NCBI GenBank assembly: GCA_945947715.1
Contig: CAMEYZ010000083.1
Location: forward strand, 1-8,902
Direction: 5' to 3'
DNA: 8,902 nucleotides
From: an uncultured Clostridia bacterium
Lineage (GTDB): Bacteria; Bacillota; Clostridia; Oscillospirales; Ruminococcaceae
The first letter of the stretch is position 1, and every line of letters starts with the position of its first letter. A program made the translations under genes and the position numbers. The notes under the pieces were generated by a model. That model saw nothing but the letters and a program-made list of their open reading frames with translations. It ran no database searches and had not been told where the DNA came from. Below are positions 6,769-8,902 of the stretch, piece by piece.

Positions 6769-7327
6769 CGTTCTGTCTGCATATCCTTGTGAAGCGCACA
6801 TCCATAGGCTCGTCCATTCCACCCGATAAAGCGAAGCGCTTGTCGGAAACGATATCCGCGCCATTTTCCATTACTTCTCTAACGGAGCCCATACCCGAAG
6901 GCTCCGTATTTTTATACATTCCGCTGCTGATAACGAGCACGCCGCAGCAATGCTCTGCCATAACCCTTTCCGCGTCGTCATAACAGCTGTCGTTCTTATG
7001 AGCCGATATTATCTCAACAGAATCCGCCTTGCTGTGAACTTGAAAATACCTTTCATGCAGATCATCGGTCCAATCCGCAGCCTGATTTTCGTGTGGCACA
7101 ACAATATGCAGAGCTATTTTGTTATACATTTTCAAAGCGCAGATGATCTCCGCAGCCCACAGCGGAATCCCCCGCTCACAATTAACGTAGAAATCCGACA
7201 CGCCCTTTATGTACAGCTTCCATATCTCGTCGAGCAGAAGTAGCTTCAGTCCGGGGATAGGTCCTTCATGTTCGCTGTGTTCGAGCAGAGCCTCTTCAAA
7301 ACCTGTTGATACAATTGTGCATTTCAT
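6758..7327 (-). CDS. Divergent YpsA/DUF1273-like (SLOG superfamily) protein
   Basis: This 189-residue cytoplasmic-looking protein has no signal peptide. The middle resembles the YpsA/DUF1273 family, a SLOG Rossmann-type fold thought to bind nucleotide-derived ligands: GIPLWAAEII (53-62), where WAAE is the family hallmark, then IVVPHENQAADW (75-86), ERYFQVHSKADSVEIIS (92-108), and CCGVLVIS (127-134) before a glycine-bearing loop (145-147). Two usual signatures look altered: the N-terminal TGHR-type motif reads STGFEE, and the glycine-rich segment before WAAE is CERGIP instead of a GG-containing one. There are eight cysteines, including Cys127-Cys128. The start has a strong GGAGGT (7340-7335) 7 bases upstream. 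It follows a putative 39-residue ORF by 33 bases and converges on the phosphatase gene. The family call is from memory of its motifs; the function is unknown. Confidence 0.8.
   Translation of the reverse strand: MKCTIVSTGFEEALLEHSEHEGPIPGLKLLLLDEIWKLYIKGVSDFYVNCERGIPLWAAEIICALKMYNKIALHIVVPHENQAADWTDDLHERYFQVHSKADSVEIISAHKNDSCYDDAERVMAEHCCGVLVISSGMYKNTEPSGMGSVREVMENGADIVSDKRFALSGGMDEPMDVRFTRICRQNVKC
6882..6916 (+). terminator. Candidate + strand intrinsic terminator inside the SLOG-like gene
   Basis: ACGGAGCC (6882-6889) and GGCTCCGT (6900-6907) form a perfect 8-bp GC-rich stem with a 10-base loop, followed by ATTTTTATA. The T-run is on the + strand side only, so it would stop transcripts coming from the PHP phosphatase gene, about 115 bases past its stop codon. 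It lies within the oppositely oriented SLOG-like coding region (residues around TEPSGMGSV), so it could also be a coding coincidence. Confidence 0.45.
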
Positions 7328-7360
7328 AATGTTTACCTCCGTTTGTTTTTTTATTTTTAT

Positions 7361-7480
7361 TTATCGCGTCTTTGACGCATTTATCGATCCTGACAGACAG
7401 ATCCCGCCAAAACCGGTAAAAAACAGTGCTATGTAGGCAGATTCTTTCGTGGTCCGCCTCTTATTTCCTTCCTTTTTCAT
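7361..7480 (-). CDS. Putative 39-residue single-span membrane miniprotein
   Basis: The ATG at 7480 opens a 39-codon frame ending in TAA at 7363-7361. AAAGG (7492-7488) lies 7 bases before the ATG, a reasonable RBS. The product has a basic N-terminus (MKKEGNKRRTTK), a hydrophobic glycine-containing stretch (about residues 15-31, AYIALFFTGFGGICLSG) and a short polar, basic tail, the layout of a small single-pass membrane protein with the N-terminus inside. The stop is 33 bases before the SLOG-like start, so the two may be cotranscribed. A small hairpin GCGTC-TTT-GACGC (7366-7378) covers its last codons. I know no family for it. The caveat is that the bases between RBS and ATG read TATAAT, so this could be a promoter for the next gene instead of a gene start. 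Confidence 0.5.
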   Translation of the reverse strand: MKKEGNKRRTTKESAYIALFFTGFGGICLSGSINASKTR

Positions 7481-7642
7481 ATTATAACCTTTATCGTATG
7501 TCTAAAACAGCCAAAAAAAGTCGAACGATATAAAATTATCTAATTATTCAAATATTGTACACTTTTTGATTTATAAGTTGGTTGACAATACCTATAAGAC
7601 AAATATTTTTTCTGTTTCTGATAAGATTTTTTCCGGACCTGC
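7481..7642. other. AT-rich spacer upstream of the small ORF/SLOG unit
   Basis: These 162 bases separate the phosphorylase terminator from the 39-residue ORF. They are strongly AT-rich, as expected for a promoter region. On the minus strand I see TATAAT at 7486-7481 (poor -35), TTGTCA near 7589-7584 and TACAAT near 7560-7555; the last two are 23 bases apart, too far for a standard pair. On the + strand TTGACA near 7583-7588 stands 16 bases before TATTTT, but no + gene follows. No promoter can be assigned with confidence. Confidence 0.4.
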
Positions 7643-7679
7643 AAAAAAAACCGCCTGCCCAAAAGCAGACGGTCTTTTT
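7643..7679 (-). terminator. Rho-independent terminator after the phosphorylase gene
   Basis: Read on the minus strand, CCGTCTGC (7672-7665) pairs with GCAGGCGG (7658-7651), one pair being G-U, around a TTTTGG loop, and is followed by eight T (7650-7643). On the + strand the wobble becomes a C/A mismatch, so the minus direction fits better. It starts about 24 bases after the phosphorylase stop codon and isolates the SLOG unit from it. Confidence 0.9.
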
Positions 7680-7695
7680 ATTTATATGGTATCTA

Positions 7696-8902
7696 TTACT
7701 TGGAAAGCTTCCAGATATTGCGTGCATACTCATCAACAGCACGGTCAGCGGAGAATATTCCTGCGCCTGCGATGTTATGGAGAGACATCTTGTTCCACTT
7801 GTCTCTGTCCTTATAGCACTCGGAAACGTACTGCTGAGCGATCTGATATGCGTCGAAGTCTGCCAGTACCATGTAAGGATCCTTGAACTTCAGTGAGTTT
7901 GCCACCTCTTCAAAGTTGCAGCCGTTGATGCCGTTGTACATTCTTGCCAGAGCCTTGTTGATGTTCTGATTATTCGCAGCATAATCCTCGGGACGATAGC
8001 CCTGAGCAGCCTTAGACTGAGCCTCCTCGGCGGTCATGCCGAAGATGAAGATATTGTCTGCGCCCACCTGCTCCTTGATCTCAACGTTAGCTCCGTCGAG
8101 AGTTCCGAGAGTAAGTGCACCGTTGAGCATAAGCTTCATGTTACCAGTACCGGAAGCCTCCTTGCCTGCCAGGGAGATCTGCTCGGAGACCTCAGCTGCG
8201 GGCATGAGCAGCTCGGAAAGGCTTACGCGGTAATCCTCAAGGAAGATAACCTGCAGCTTCTTGCTTATCTTAGGATTCTTTCTTATCTCCTCGCCCAGAG
8301 CCCAGATCATCTTAATGATCTGCTTTGCGAGGTAATATCCGGGAGCAGCCTTAGCTGCGAAGATATATGTCTTAGGAACATAATCCATATCGGGATTTTC
8401 CAGCAGACGATTATACTCGTCGATGATATTGAGCGCATTAAGATGCTGTCTCTTATATTCGTGGAGACGCTTTACCTGAACATCGAAGATGCCGTCGGTA
8501 TTAAGGATAACGCCGGTAGTCTGCTTAACATACTTAGCAAGGCGCTTTTTGTTTTCGAGCTTGATCGAGTCAAGTCTTGCGAGGACCTCCTTGTCGTTCT
8601 CAAACTTTGTGAACTTAGAAAGCTCGCTTGCGTTCTTCTTGAAGCCATCGCCGATAGTATCAGAAAGCAGTCCGGTAAGTCCGGGATTTGCGCCCAGGAG
8701 CCATCTTCTGTATGCGATACCGTTTGTAACATTCTGGAACTTATGAGGAGTATCGTTGTACTCGTTGTTGAAGATATCCTGCTTGATGATCTCGGAGTGG
8801 AGCTTGGAAACGCCGTTTACGCTGTGTGAAGCGCAGACGCAGAGCAGAGCCATGTGTACCTGATTGTTCTGGATAATGGACATTCTTGTAACCTTGCCGC
8901 TG
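7696..8902 (-). CDS. glgP: Glycogen/maltodextrin phosphorylase, C-terminal half (cut by window edge)
   Basis: This PLP-dependent GT35 enzyme releases glucose-1-phosphate from alpha-1,4-glucans in the cytoplasm. About 401 codons are visible of a usual 750-840, so roughly the N-terminal half lies beyond the right edge. The frame stays open to the last base, and the Met at 8883 is internal. Counting from that Met: SHSVNGVSKLHSE (19-31), VTNGIAYRRWL (52-62), VKRLHEYKRQHLN (137-149), and the pyridoxal-phosphate site ASGTGNMK with Lys250 (8136-8134), followed by LNGALTLGTLDGANVEI. The C-terminus IFSADRAVDEYARNIWKLSK is typical. No frameshift or lost motif is visible. The choice between glycogen and maltodextrin as substrate cannot be made from this half. 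A strong terminator follows the stop. Confidence 0.96.
   Translation of the reverse strand, partial: SGKVTRMSIIQNNQVHMALLCVCASHSVNGVSKLHSEIIKQDIFNNEYNDTPHKFQNVTNGIAYRRWLLGANPGLTGLLSDTIGDGFKKNASELSKFTKFENDKEVLARLDSIKLENKKRLAKYVKQTTGVILNTDGIFDVQVKRLHEYKRQHLNALNIIDEYNRLLENPDMDYVPKTYIFAAKAAPGYYLAKQIIKMIWALGEEIRKNPKISKKLQVIFLEDYRVSLSELLMPAAEVSEQISLAGKEASGTGNMKLMLNGALTLGTLDGANVEIKEQVGADNIFIFGMTAEEAQSKAAQGYRPEDYAANNQNINKALARMYNGINGCNFEEVANSLKFKDPYMVLADFDAYQIAQQYVSECYKDRDKWNKMSLHNIAGAGIFSADRAVDEYARNIWKLSK

Noticed and set aside
6950..7436. + strand frames opposite the SLOG-like gene and the small ORF
   Set aside because: They have no RBS and no recognisable protein; the minus-strand genes have RBSs and, for the SLOG gene, family motifs.
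7566..7896. Two overlapping + strand frames of about 105 residues
   Set aside because: They run through the phosphorylase terminator and the antisense of its conserved C-terminus, have no RBS and no family resemblance, despite a + strand TTGACA nearby.

Overview
The window looks like a chromosomal segment of a low-to-mid GC Clostridia member. Ruminococcus or a close Oscillospiraceae relative is my best guess, from the protein sequences, the mixed AGA/CGC arginine codons, the GGAGG-type ribosome binding sites and a bacterial sigma-70-type promoter. That is inference; no 16S or other marker is present. The core is ordinary metabolism: nitrogen assimilation, a histidinol-phosphatase-type enzyme and storage-glucan breakdown. 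No phage, IS, CRISPR, tRNA or rRNA was seen.

Layout. (1) Bases 1-3732, + strand: the large (alpha) subunit of NADPH-type glutamate synthase, gltB, cut at its 5' end by the window edge so that about 250 N-terminal residues are missing. (2) 3733-4284: an unusually long non-coding gap for a gltB-gltD pair, filled with perfect inverted repeats. It ends in a strong Shine-Dalgarno sequence separated from the gltD start by a 9-bp hairpin. (3) 4285-5778, +: complete gltD, the FAD/4Fe-4S small subunit, followed by a clear Rho-independent terminator. (4) 5854-6768, +: a near-consensus promoter, then a PHP-family histidinol-phosphatase-like gene with a good RBS. (5) 6758-7480, - strand: a candidate two-gene unit made of a 39-residue putative membrane miniprotein and a divergent YpsA/DUF1273-like (SLOG superfamily) protein. 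The second gene overlaps the phosphatase gene tail-to-tail by 11 bp. (6) 7481-7695: an AT-rich spacer with the terminator of the next gene. (7) 7696-8902, -: the C-terminal half of glycogen/maltodextrin phosphorylase, cut by the right window edge.

How the genes relate. GltB and GltD form one enzyme that turns glutamine plus 2-oxoglutarate into two glutamates. The phosphatase gene has its own promoter behind the gltD terminator, so it is probably a separate transcription unit. The phosphorylase and the SLOG unit are also separated by a terminator. The points most worth a second look are the structured gltB-gltD spacer, the hairpin-bridged gltD ribosome binding site, and the undescribed small-membrane-protein/SLOG pair.
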